From positions 2,515 to 52,802 of the forward strand of contig CAQOGY010000022.1 in assembly GCA_948847595.1 (NCBI GenBank): a stretch of DNA of 50,288 nucleotides, given 5' to 3'. The DNA is from an uncultured Bacteroides sp. Lineage in GTDB: Bacteria; Bacteroidota; Bacteroidia; Bacteroidales; Bacteroidaceae. Shown piece after piece: positions 35,681 to 43,945 of the stretch. Position numbers and translations under genes: made by a program. Each line of letters begins with the position of its first letter. Position 1 is the stretch's first letter. The notes below the pieces were generated by a model, which did not search any database, was not told the origin of the DNA, and was given only the letters and a program-made list of their open reading frames with translations.

Positions 35681-35736
35681 GTATCAGTATGAGTTAAAAT
35701 AATATTTGTTTCTTCCCCACATTCGACCTACTTTTG
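35681..35736 (+). promoter_or_regulatory. GTATYAG box plus promoter of the symporter gene
   Basis: GTATCAG starts at 35681, 24 bp before TTTG (35705-35708). A 20-bp spacer follows, then TACTTTTG (35729-35736). It lies directly downstream of the 22-bp dyad array, so two regulators may act here. Confidence 0.72.
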
Positions 35737-35781
35737 TACCTGATAGATTATTAATGTACAAAACCTAATCAAAATAGCAAC

Positions 35782-37659
35782 ATGAAATTACACACATCCG
35801 ATCTTCTGATCATCTGCGCCTACCTCATTGCCATGATTGTCATCGGACTCATACTGAAAAAACGGGCCGCACAAAATATGGACTCCTATTTCCTGGGAGG
35901 CAAATCACTCCCTTTCTATATGCTTGGTCTGTCCAATGCATCCGGAATGTTCGACATCACTGGTACGATGCTAATGGTTTACTGGGCATTTGCCTACGGA
36001 TTCAAAAGTCTCTGGATTCCCTGGCTGTGGCCGGTATTCAATCAGATATTCCTCATGGTTTATCTGTCGGTGTGGTTGCGGCGTTCCAATGTGCTCACCG
36101 GAGCCGAATGGATCAAAACCCGCTTCGGTAAAGGCAAGGGAGCGACACTCTCTCATACCATCGTTGTCGTATTTGCGTTATTAAGCGTACTCGGATTTCT
36201 AAGTTACGGATTCATAGGAATAGGCAAGTTCATGGAAATCTTTATTCCCTGGGAAGTCATTTCACCCTACATTCCTTTCACTGTTTCACCGGAGTATGTT
36301 CCGCATGTATACGGTATCTTCTTCACAGCTATCGCTACCTTCTACGTCATGTTGGGAGGAATGCTGAGCATCGTATGGACGGATGTCGTACAGTTCCTTA
36401 TCATGACGGTGGCAGGCATCGTTATCGTAGTGATCGGTATGCAGATGGTGGCGCCGGATATGATACACTCCTTTGTACCTGCCGGATGGGATTCCCCTTT
36501 CTTCGGATGGACGCTCGATATTGACTGGAGCAGCCGAATGAGTTTGCTGACCGAACGAATGGCGAACGAACCTTACAGTCTGATAGGCATCTTTGTCATG
36601 ATGGCGTTGCTCAAAGGCATCTTCATGAGTATGGCAGGGCCTGCGCCCAACTATGATATGCAGAAAATTCTATCCTGCAAGTCTCCCAAAGAAGCGGCGA
36701 TGATGAGTGGTTCCGTATCCGTAGTGCTGTTGATTCCACGCTATCTGATGATTATGGGATTTGCATTACTTGCCATCTATTTCTTCAAGGAAGACGGCGG
36801 ACTGACACAGATGGAAGTGACCCGCACAGACTTTGAGACGATTCTTCCCCATCTGATCACACGATATGTTCCGGCAGGACTTGCAGGATTGTTATTGGCA
36901 GGTCTACTGGCAGCTTTCATGTCGACCTTTGCCTCTACCGTCAATGCAGCCCCCGCATATATCGTAAATGATATTTATCTGAAATACATCAATCCGAAAG
37001 CAAGCGTGAAAACTCAGATACGCAGCAGTTATGTCATCTCTGTGGCAGTAGTGGTGGTGAGCACTGTCATCGGATTCTTCCTGAAAGATATCAATGAAAT
37101 CTTCCAGTGGATTGTAGGTGCACTGTTCGGAGGATACATCGCAGCCAACGTACTGAAATGGCATTGGTGGCGTTTCAACGGTGAAGGTTACTTTTGGGGA
37201 ATGACTGCCGGAGTAGTGGCAGCTATTGTGATGAAATTTACCGTTCCGGATGCATGGGTACTTTATTTCTTCCCCGTACTGTTCGGCGTCTCTCTGATCG
37301 GATGTATCATCGGGACTTACAGCGCTCCGGCTACAGATGAAGAGACTCTGATCAACTTCTATGTCAATGTACGCCCGTGGGGATGGTGGAAACCGATTCA
37401 GGAGAAAGCAATCGCCCGCTACCCGCATATTCAGGCGAATAAAAACTTCAAAAGAGATGCCTTCAATGTGGCGATAGGAATCATCTGGCAATGTACGCTT
37501 ACCATCATCCCAATGTACCTCGTTGTCCGCGAACAGTTAGGACTCTGGAGTTCTATCGCCTTGCTTCTGATTACCACGCTGATATTAAGAAAGACCTGGT
37601 ACAAGCCTTTGTGTAAGGAGGAAGCGAGATACAACGAAGAGATGAAACAAATACGATAA
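35782..37659 (+). CDS. Sodium:solute symporter (SSS family), probable sugar importer
   Basis: The 625-residue inner-membrane protein has about 13-14 helices. SSS features include LKKRAAQNMDSYFLGGKSLPF near the N-terminus, LTGAEWIKTRFGKGKGATLS, GGMLSIVWTDVVQFLIM, and the LLLAGLLAAFMSTFASTVNA segment that holds Na+-site residues. It should import a sugar with Na+. Because it follows the GH130 gene, mannosylglucose or a related disaccharide is the most natural cargo. That is inference. The C-terminal extension (residues about 530-625) has two more helices, as in other Bacteroides sugar symporters. Confidence 0.9.
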   Translation: MKLHTSDLLIICAYLIAMIVIGLILKKRAAQNMDSYFLGGKSLPFYMLGLSNASGMFDITGTMLMVYWAFAYGFKSLWIPWLWPVFNQIFLMVYLSVWLRRSNVLTGAEWIKTRFGKGKGATLSHTIVVVFALLSVLGFLSYGFIGIGKFMEIFIPWEVISPYIPFTVSPEYVPHVYGIFFTAIATFYVMLGGMLSIVWTDVVQFLIMTVAGIVIVVIGMQMVAPDMIHSFVPAGWDSPFFGWTLDIDWSSRMSLLTERMANEPYSLIGIFVMMALLKGIFMSMAGPAPNYDMQKILSCKSPKEAAMMSGSVSVVLLIPRYLMIMGFALLAIYFFKEDGGLTQMEVTRTDFETILPHLITRYVPAGLAGLLLAGLLAAFMSTFASTVNAAPAYIVNDIYLKYINPKASVKTQIRSSYVISVAVVVVSTVIGFFLKDINEIFQWIVGALFGGYIAANVLKWHWWRFNGEGYFWGMTAGVVAAIVMKFTVPDAWVLYFFPVLFGVSLIGCIIGTYSAPATDEETLINFYVNVRPWGWWKPIQEKAIARYPHIQANKNFKRDAFNVAIGIIWQCTLTIIPMYLVVREQLGLWSSIALLLITTLILRKTWYKPLCKEEARYNEEMKQIR

Positions 37660-37689
37660 GTATCAGCATAATTAATTTATATCATAAAT

Positions 37690-37771
37690 TTAGGCACGGA
37701 TGACACGGATTTCACGGATTTAAAAGATCGGTCAATTAAAAACCACGTTAACCCGTGTCATCCGTGCCTAA
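37690..37771. repeat. REP-like inverted repeat with 19-bp perfect arms
   Basis: Arms at 37690-37708 and 37753-37771 (TTAGGCACGGATGACACGG and its exact inverse) enclose 44 nt that repeat the CACGGATTT word. This kind of GGCACGGATGACACGGA string is a dispersed intergenic element in many Bacteroidetes, to my recollection. It lies between the symporter and phosphoesterase genes and could stabilise or attenuate the mRNA. Confidence 0.85.
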
Positions 37772-37789
37772 TAAAACAGAGAACCGACC

Positions 37790-40276
37790 ATGAAAAGACT
37801 ATCCGTAATACTCTTGTCATTTTTACTATATCTTCCGTTGTGCGCACAATTTAAAGGAACCGTCTATGTCGATACCAATCAATCGGGCACATTCGACAAA
37901 GGAGACAAACCGCTGGCGGGAGTGATGGTAACAGACGGAATGAACGTAGTAAAAACAGATAAAAAAGGCCGGTTCTCACTATCGGGATTCAAGAAAACCC
38001 GATTTATCAGCATTACTACACCTGCCGGATTCGAGACACAACAATTCTACCTCCCTGTCAAGGAGGACAGAAAAAGCTATGATTTTATAGTGACCGAAAG
38101 CGAACGGACCAAGACCAGAGAACACTCCTTTATCCATATCACCGACACGGAAGTGACCGGAGGAGTGGGGCGTTGGGTCACCGACTTACAACAATACATA
38201 AAGAACGAACAACCGGCTTTTCTGATTCATACCGGAGACATCTGCTACGAACCGGGACTCACAGTGCACAATCAAATTGTGAATGCACAAACAATGGACT
38301 GCCCTGTCTATTACTGCATAGGCAACCACGACCTGGTGAAAGGCAACTACGGCGAAGAACTTTATGAATCGATTTATGGCCCGACATGGTATTCGTTCGA
38401 TGTCGGCAACGTGCATTATGTCGTTACTCCCATCGACCGCGGAGACAACCCGACCGATTACACGCAAAGGGATGTATACAACTGGCTGAAGAATGACCTC
38501 GCCCTGATGAAGAAAGATCAGGCGCTTGTTCTTTTTAACCACGACCTGTTTACTCCCGGCGATAACTTCGTATTCAAGGCAGACGAAAAGGATATCCTCG
38601 ACCTCCGTACGTTCAACACGAAAGCACAAATCTACGGACATATGCACTACAACTACGTCCGCAATCAGAAAGGCATTTATACCATCTGCACCGGCACACT
38701 GGACAAAGGAGGCATCGATCACTCCCCTTCTTCATTCAGAGACATAAAGATAGATGCCAACGATCACCTCACAACGCAACTGCGTTATACTTTCATCGAA
38801 CCGCAAATCGCTATTGTTTCTCCGATGAAGAATCAAGCAGCCCCCATACATCCGGAAACCGGCTATCAGCTTCCGGTCTCGGTCAACACCTATAACTCAC
38901 AGGCAAAAACATCGTCTGTTTCTTATCTGCTGAGCAATCCGGAAGACAACCGGGAAATAGCCAAAGGTAACCTGTCGCCCCTCACCGACTGGAACTGGAG
39001 CGGAAATATTCAAATACCTGCTAACGAAAACGGAAAGAAACTGAACCTGACAGTGACTTCATCCTTCAACGACGGAAAGGAAGCGACTGCCACCAGCCAG
39101 TTCCTTTATCAGAAAGATTTTAAACCGGTCACTATCACGGGAAAAGACTGGAACACCCTACTTCAAAATGCAAGTCATTCCGGCGGAATAAATGACTCCC
39201 AAATCAAACTCCCCCTGCAACTACAATGGACAGCGAACACAGGAAGTAACATCTTCATGGCCTCCCCCCTCATCGTCGGACAAAAAGTATTCATTGCCAC
39301 TACCGATGATAACACGTCGCTCAACACCTATATTTGTGCATTCGACTTCCATTCCGGCAAACAGCTATGGAAGTTCCGCACGGAAAACTCGGTAAAGAAT
39401 ACGATTGCCTGCGAAAATGAAATCGTTGTAGCCCAGGATGCCTCCTGCAATCTGTACGCCCTCGACGCAGCATCCGGAAAACCACTGTGGCAACAATACA
39501 TCAACTTAAAGAACTATCCCTATCTGAACGAAGGACTGACAGTTGACAAAGGAATCGTTTATGCCGGAATCGGCGCCGGACTTTCAGCCTACGACCTGAA
39601 AACAGGAAAAGTGATATGGACCAACACGGACTGGAAACAACGGGAAGGCTCGACCACCACGTTAACCATCGCCGGAGACGTACTAATCAGTGGCACCCAA
39701 TGGGGAGGACTGTATGGCAACGACATCCGCACTGGCAAACAACTCTGGAAACTCTCGGACAACGGACTCGGCAACCGAGGTGCCTCTCCGGTCTACAAAG
39801 ACGGAAAATTATGGATCATCTCCTCCAAAAGCTTTTTCCTGATAGAACCTCAAACCGGTAAAGTACTCCAGCAAAAGGAACTGTCCGCCAACCTGGACGT
39901 GACATCTACCCCGCTTGTCACCGAACATGAGATTATCTTCGGCAGCGCAGACCGTGGAATCTTCGCTCTCGACAAACCGACTCTTTTCATCAAATGGAGA
40001 GCCGAGACTTTACCTTCTCTTGTATACACTGCTCCTTATTCTTCTACGCCACAGGCAGCAGTAGAAACAAGCCCTGTATCTTCACAAGGAATAGTCTATA
40101 TCGGAGCTTCCGACGGGTATTTATACGCTATCGACCAGTCAACAGGGATTATCAAAGACAAGTTGTACTTCGGAGCACCAGTTTTCTCCACAGTAGCAGT
40201 ATCGGGAAACAGGATGATTGTTTGCGACTTTGCGGGTAATGTTTATTGCCTGTCGTCAAAAGCGGCAGAAGAATAA
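37790..40276 (+). CDS. Calcineurin-like phosphoesterase fused to PQQ-type beta-propeller, secreted
   Basis: The 828-residue protein has a signal peptide (MKRLSVILLSFLLYLPLCAQ) and an N-terminal beta-sandwich (about 22-105, VYVDTNQSGTFDKGDKPLAG). A metallophosphoesterase domain follows (about 112-345), with IHTGDICYEPG, CIGNHDLVKGNYG, LFNHDLFTPG and YGHMHYNYV. A short linker domain leads to a seven- or eight-blade PQQ/WD-like propeller (about 450-825, GKQLWKFRT, GKPLWQQY, GKVIWTNT, GKQLWKLS repeats). Metal motif I reads Asp119-Thr-Glu121, where most relatives have Asp-x-His. It probably acts on a phosphoester in the periplasm, with the propeller as a binding platform. It is 130 bp after the symporter gene. 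Confidence 0.86.
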   Translation: MKRLSVILLSFLLYLPLCAQFKGTVYVDTNQSGTFDKGDKPLAGVMVTDGMNVVKTDKKGRFSLSGFKKTRFISITTPAGFETQQFYLPVKEDRKSYDFIVTESERTKTREHSFIHITDTEVTGGVGRWVTDLQQYIKNEQPAFLIHTGDICYEPGLTVHNQIVNAQTMDCPVYYCIGNHDLVKGNYGEELYESIYGPTWYSFDVGNVHYVVTPIDRGDNPTDYTQRDVYNWLKNDLALMKKDQALVLFNHDLFTPGDNFVFKADEKDILDLRTFNTKAQIYGHMHYNYVRNQKGIYTICTGTLDKGGIDHSPSSFRDIKIDANDHLTTQLRYTFIEPQIAIVSPMKNQAAPIHPETGYQLPVSVNTYNSQAKTSSVSYLLSNPEDNREIAKGNLSPLTDWNWSGNIQIPANENGKKLNLTVTSSFNDGKEATATSQFLYQKDFKPVTITGKDWNTLLQNASHSGGINDSQIKLPLQLQWTANTGSNIFMASPLIVGQKVFIATTDDNTSLNTYICAFDFHSGKQLWKFRTENSVKNTIACENEIVVAQDASCNLYALDAASGKPLWQQYINLKNYPYLNEGLTVDKGIVYAGIGAGLSAYDLKTGKVIWTNTDWKQREGSTTTLTIAGDVLISGTQWGGLYGNDIRTGKQLWKLSDNGLGNRGASPVYKDGKLWIISSKSFFLIEPQTGKVLQQKELSANLDVTSTPLVTEHEIIFGSADRGIFALDKPTLFIKWRAETLPSLVYTAPYSSTPQAAVETSPVSSQGIVYIGASDGYLYAIDQSTGIIKDKLYFGAPVFSTVAVSGNRMIVCDFAGNVYCLSSKAAEE

Positions 40277-40314
40277 AGTACATCCCGCCTCACGCAGTTT
40301 TCTCCACCCGCAGC

Positions 40315-40345
40315 GTTGTAATTTAAAGATTATCACGTATCTTTG
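40315..40345 (+). promoter_or_regulatory. Promoter of the GNAT-parE-coaD cluster
   Basis: GTTG (40315-40318), 19-bp spacer, TATCTTTG (40338-40345), 23 bp before the ATG at 40369. Confidence 0.6.
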
Positions 40346-40368
40346 CCCCTCAATCATAAATACGAGAT

Positions 40369-41505
40369 ATGGCTATTACAATCAAGAAAGTCTCTACAAA
40401 GAGAGAACTTAAGAAGTTTATTCGCTTTAATTACAGAATGTATAAGGGCAATCCATATTCCGTGCCCGACCTTTACGACGATATGCTCAACACATTCAAC
40501 AAAAAGAAGAATGCGGCATTCGAGTTCTGTGAAGCAGATTACTTCCTGGCATACCGGGACGACAAAATCGTAGGTCGTGTGGCCGCTATCATCAATAACC
40601 GTGCCAACGAAAAGTGGGAATGCAAGAACGTCCGTTTCGGATGGATAGATTTCATTGATGACCCCGAAGTATCATCCGCACTCATCAAGACCGTCGAAGA
40701 CTGGGGAAAAGAGCGCGGCATGACCCACATCACAGGTCCTCTGGGATTCACCGATTTCGATGCGGAAGGAATGCTGATCGAAGGATTCGACCAACTCAGC
40801 ACAATGGCTACTATCTACAACCACCCGTACTACCCCGTACACATGGAGAGACTCGGTTTCGAGAAAGACGCCGACTGGGTGGAATACAAAATCTACATCC
40901 CCGATGCCATCCCCGACAAGCACAAGCGTATCTCCGAACTGATTCAACGAAAATACAACCTGAAGATAAAGAAATACACCTCCGGAAGAAAAATAGCCAA
41001 AGACTACGGACAGGAAATCTTCGAACTGATGAACGAAGCATACAGCCCGCTCTACGGCTACTCCCCGCTGACGCAACGGCAAATCAACCAGTACGTAAAG
41101 ATGTATCTCCCGATTCTCGACTTACGGATGGTTACCCTCATTACCGACGCCGACGACAAGCTGGTATGCGTAGGCATCTCCATGCCGTCTCTTGCCGAGG
41201 CCCTGCAAAAGTCACACGGCCGTCTGCTCCCTCTAGGATGGTTCTATCTGCTGAAAGCACTGTTCATGAAACGCCGTGCCAAAATGCTTGACCTGCTGCT
41301 TGTAGCAGTCAAACCGGAGTACCAGAATAAAGGTGTTAACGCTTTGTTATTTTCCGATTTAATTCCGGTTTATCAAAAATTAGGTTTTATCTTTGCGGAA
41401 AGCAACCCCGAACTGGAACTGAACGGAAAAGTTCAGGCACAATGGGATTACTTTGAGACTAAGCAACATAAGCGCCGCCGTGCGTTCACCAAAGAGATTA
41501 AATAA
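40369..41505 (+). CDS. GNAT-like N-acetyltransferase-fold protein (YghO-like)
   Basis: This 378-residue cytoplasmic protein seems to hold two GNAT-like halves. The first has YFLAYRDDKIVGRVAAIINN, ERGMTHITGPLGFTDFDAEG and HPYYPVHMERLGFEKDADWV. The second has LLLVAVKPEYQNKGVNALLF, which fits the acetyl-CoA loop position (Q/RxxG), and PVYQKLGFIFAESNPE. The substrate is unknown. It lies 5 bp before parE on the same strand, so it is co-transcribed with topoisomerase IV and coaD genes. Confidence 0.8.
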   Translation: MAITIKKVSTKRELKKFIRFNYRMYKGNPYSVPDLYDDMLNTFNKKKNAAFEFCEADYFLAYRDDKIVGRVAAIINNRANEKWECKNVRFGWIDFIDDPEVSSALIKTVEDWGKERGMTHITGPLGFTDFDAEGMLIEGFDQLSTMATIYNHPYYPVHMERLGFEKDADWVEYKIYIPDAIPDKHKRISELIQRKYNLKIKKYTSGRKIAKDYGQEIFELMNEAYSPLYGYSPLTQRQINQYVKMYLPILDLRMVTLITDADDKLVCVGISMPSLAEALQKSHGRLLPLGWFYLLKALFMKRRAKMLDLLLVAVKPEYQNKGVNALLFSDLIPVYQKLGFIFAESNPELELNGKVQAQWDYFETKQHKRRRAFTKEIK

Positions 41506-41510
41506 CAGCT

Positions 41511-43388
41511 ATGGAAGAGAACGAATTGATATCTGTAGACAACAACAATGCAGTAGAGTACACTGACGACAACATCCGCCACCTGAGCGACATGGAACAT
41601 GTGCGCACACGCCCCGGTATGTACATCGGTAGGCTGGGCGATGGCGCGCACGCCGAAGACGGAATCTATGTCCTCCTCAAAGAAGTCATTGACAACAGTA
41701 TCGACGAGTTCAAAATGCAAGCCGGTAAGAAAATCGAAATTACCGTTGAAGAGAACCTCCGCGTCAGCGTACGCGACTACGGACGAGGCATCCCGCAGGG
41801 AAAGCTGGTAGAAGCCGTAAGCGTACTGAATACGGGTGGTAAATACGACAGCAAGGCATTTAAGAAAAGCGTCGGACTGAACGGTGTCGGTGTGAAAGCC
41901 GTCAACGCATTGAGCTCTCGTTTTGAAGTACGCAGTTACCGTGACGGTAAAGTGCGTATCGCCACATTCTCCAAAGGAAACCTGCAGACCGACGTGACGC
42001 AGGACACCGAAGAGGACAACGGAACCTTTATCTTCTTCGAACCGGACAATACGCTGTTCGTCAACTACTGCTTCAAGCCCGAATTTATCGAGACCATGTT
42101 GCGTAACTATACGTACCTCAACACGGGACTCGCCATCATTTACAACGGTCACCGCATCCTGTCGCGCAACGGTCTGGTAGACCTGCTGAACGACAACATG
42201 ACGGCAACCGGCCTCTATCCCATCGTCCACCTGAAAGGAGAAGACATCGAAATCGCCTTCACTCACACCGGACAGTACGGAGAAGAGTATTACTCCTTCG
42301 TCAACGGTCAGCACACCACACAGGGGGGTACCCATCAGAGTGCTTTCAAAGAACATATCGCCCGTACCATCAAAGAGTTCTTCAACAAGAACATGGACTA
42401 TACCGACATCCGTAACGGACTGGTTGCCGCCATCGCCGTCAATGTGGAAGAGCCGATCTTCGAAAGCCAGACCAAAACGAAACTGGGATCTACCAACATG
42501 ACTCCCGGCGGCGTGACAGTCAACAAATACGTAGGCGACTTCATCAAACTGGAAGTGGACAACTTCCTGCACAAAAACGCGGACGTAGCGGAAGTAATGC
42601 AGCAAAAGATACAGGAATCGGAAAAGGAACGGAAAGCCATCGCAGGCGTCACGAAGCTGGCACGCGAACGTGCCAAGAAGGCCAACCTGCACAACCGCAA
42701 GTTGCGCGACTGCCGCATCCACCTCAACGACCCGAAAGGGAAAGGAATGGAAGAAGACTCCTGCATCTTCATCACCGAGGGAGACTCGGCGAGCGGTTCC
42801 ATCACCAAAAGCCGTGACGTAAACACTCAGGCAGTATTCAGCCTTCGCGGTAAACCGCTGAACTCGTTCGGACTGACGAAAAAGGTAGTCTACGAAAACG
42901 AAGAGTTCAACCTGCTGCAAGCTGCGTTAAATATAGAAGATGGCATAGAAGGACTCCGTTACAACAAAGTGATCGTTGCCACCGATGCCGATGTGGACGG
43001 TATGCACATCCGTCTGCTGCTCATCACGTTCTTCCTGCAATTCTTCCCCGACCTCATCAAGAAAGGTCACGTATATATTCTGCAAACGCCGTTATTCCGC
43101 GTGCGCAACAAGAAGAAAACGGTGTACTGCTACAGCGAGGACGAACGGGTGAACGCCATCAACGAACTAAGCCCCAACCCGGAAATCACCCGATTCAAGG
43201 GACTGGGAGAAATATCACCGGACGAATTCAAGCACTTTATCGGCAAGGATATGCGCCTGGAACAAGTGACATTGCGTAAGACAGATGCCGTAAAAGAACT
43301 GCTGGAGTTCTACATGGGCAAGAATACAATGGAACGACAGAACTTTATTATAGACAATCTGGTTATAGAAGAAGACTTGGCATCATGA
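41511..43388 (+). CDS. parE: DNA topoisomerase IV subunit B (GyrB/ParE family)
   Basis: The 625-residue ATPase subunit of a type IIA topoisomerase decatenates chromosomes together with ParA/C-type subunits encoded elsewhere. The GHKL ATP site is clear: YVLLKEVIDNSIDEF, VSVRDYGRGIPQGK, and GGKYDSKAFKKSVGLNGVGV. The transducer Lys lies in SQTKTKLGS. The TOPRIM metal residues are in FITEGDSASGS and ATDADVDGMHIR. The length and the EGDSASGS variant favour ParE over GyrB, but a second GyrB-like assignment cannot be excluded. The stop codon overlaps the coaD start by 4 bp. Confidence 0.93.
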   Translation: MEENELISVDNNNAVEYTDDNIRHLSDMEHVRTRPGMYIGRLGDGAHAEDGIYVLLKEVIDNSIDEFKMQAGKKIEITVEENLRVSVRDYGRGIPQGKLVEAVSVLNTGGKYDSKAFKKSVGLNGVGVKAVNALSSRFEVRSYRDGKVRIATFSKGNLQTDVTQDTEEDNGTFIFFEPDNTLFVNYCFKPEFIETMLRNYTYLNTGLAIIYNGHRILSRNGLVDLLNDNMTATGLYPIVHLKGEDIEIAFTHTGQYGEEYYSFVNGQHTTQGGTHQSAFKEHIARTIKEFFNKNMDYTDIRNGLVAAIAVNVEEPIFESQTKTKLGSTNMTPGGVTVNKYVGDFIKLEVDNFLHKNADVAEVMQQKIQESEKERKAIAGVTKLARERAKKANLHNRKLRDCRIHLNDPKGKGMEEDSCIFITEGDSASGSITKSRDVNTQAVFSLRGKPLNSFGLTKKVVYENEEFNLLQAALNIEDGIEGLRYNKVIVATDADVDGMHIRLLLITFFLQFFPDLIKKGHVYILQTPLFRVRNKKKTVYCYSEDERVNAINELSPNPEITRFKGLGEISPDEFKHFIGKDMRLEQVTLRKTDAVKELLEFYMGKNTMERQNFIIDNLVIEEDLAS

Positions 43389-43840
43389 GAAAAGCAATCT
43401 TTCCGGGTACATTCGACCCCTTCACCATCGGTCATTATTCGGTAGTGGAACGTGCACTCACCTTTATGGACGAGGTAATCATCGGGATCGGTATCAACGA
43501 AAACAAGAATACCTATTTCCCCATCGAGAAAAGAGAAGAAATGATCCGGAATCTCTACAAGGACAATCCCCGCATCAAAGTGATGTCTTACGACTGTCTG
43601 ACGATAGACTTTGCCCAACAGGTAGAAGCACAATTCATCGTTCGCGGTATCCGCACGGTCAAGGATTTCGAGTATGAGGAAACGATTGCCGACATTAACC
43701 GCAAACTGGCGGGCATCGAAACCATCCTGCTCTTCACAGAACCGGAACTGACCTGCGTCAGCTCAACGATTGTACGCGAGCTGCTGACTTACAACAAAGA
43801 TATCAGCCAGTTTATCCCCGAAGGAATGGAGATAAATTGA
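43385..43840 (+). CDS. coaD: Phosphopantetheine adenylyltransferase
   Basis: This 151-residue enzyme catalyses the penultimate step of coenzyme A synthesis, joining 4'-phosphopantetheine and ATP to form dephospho-CoA. The nucleotidyltransferase signature is at the N-terminus (FPGTFDPFTIGHYSVVERAL, with the TxGH motif). FIVRGIRTVKDFEYEETIAD and ELTCVSSTIVREL are the other family blocks. The length is typical. Its ATG overlaps the parE stop (ATGA), which indicates translational coupling. Confidence 0.96.
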   Translation: MRKAIFPGTFDPFTIGHYSVVERALTFMDEVIIGIGINENKNTYFPIEKREEMIRNLYKDNPRIKVMSYDCLTIDFAQQVEAQFIVRGIRTVKDFEYEETIADINRKLAGIETILLFTEPELTCVSSTIVRELLTYNKDISQFIPEGMEIN

Positions 43841-43884
43841 AAGTCGGTAGTATCTCTATTGAGGCTGACTTTAAAGTCAGCCTC
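43840..43884. repeat. Dispersed intergenic element, copy 1, with perfect 24-bp palindrome
   Basis: 43840-43860 is identical over 21 bp to 50201-50221 (core AAAGTCGGTAGTATC). It is followed by a perfect palindrome at 43861-43884 (GAGGCTGACTTT and its inverse), whose half-site GAGGCTGACT also begins the copies at 48245 and 50190. The element starts at the last base of the coaD stop codon. Confidence 0.85.
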
Positions 43885-43945
43885 AGGGGAATGAAGATAG
43901 TTTGGATAACGCAAAGGTAACTTGCGAAACTTGAAATAATAATTA

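Noticed and set aside
41448..42920. 490-codon minus-strand open frame inside parE
   Set aside because: parE is certain. The long antisense frame has low-complexity Val/Phe/Asp-rich content, typical of shadow frames.
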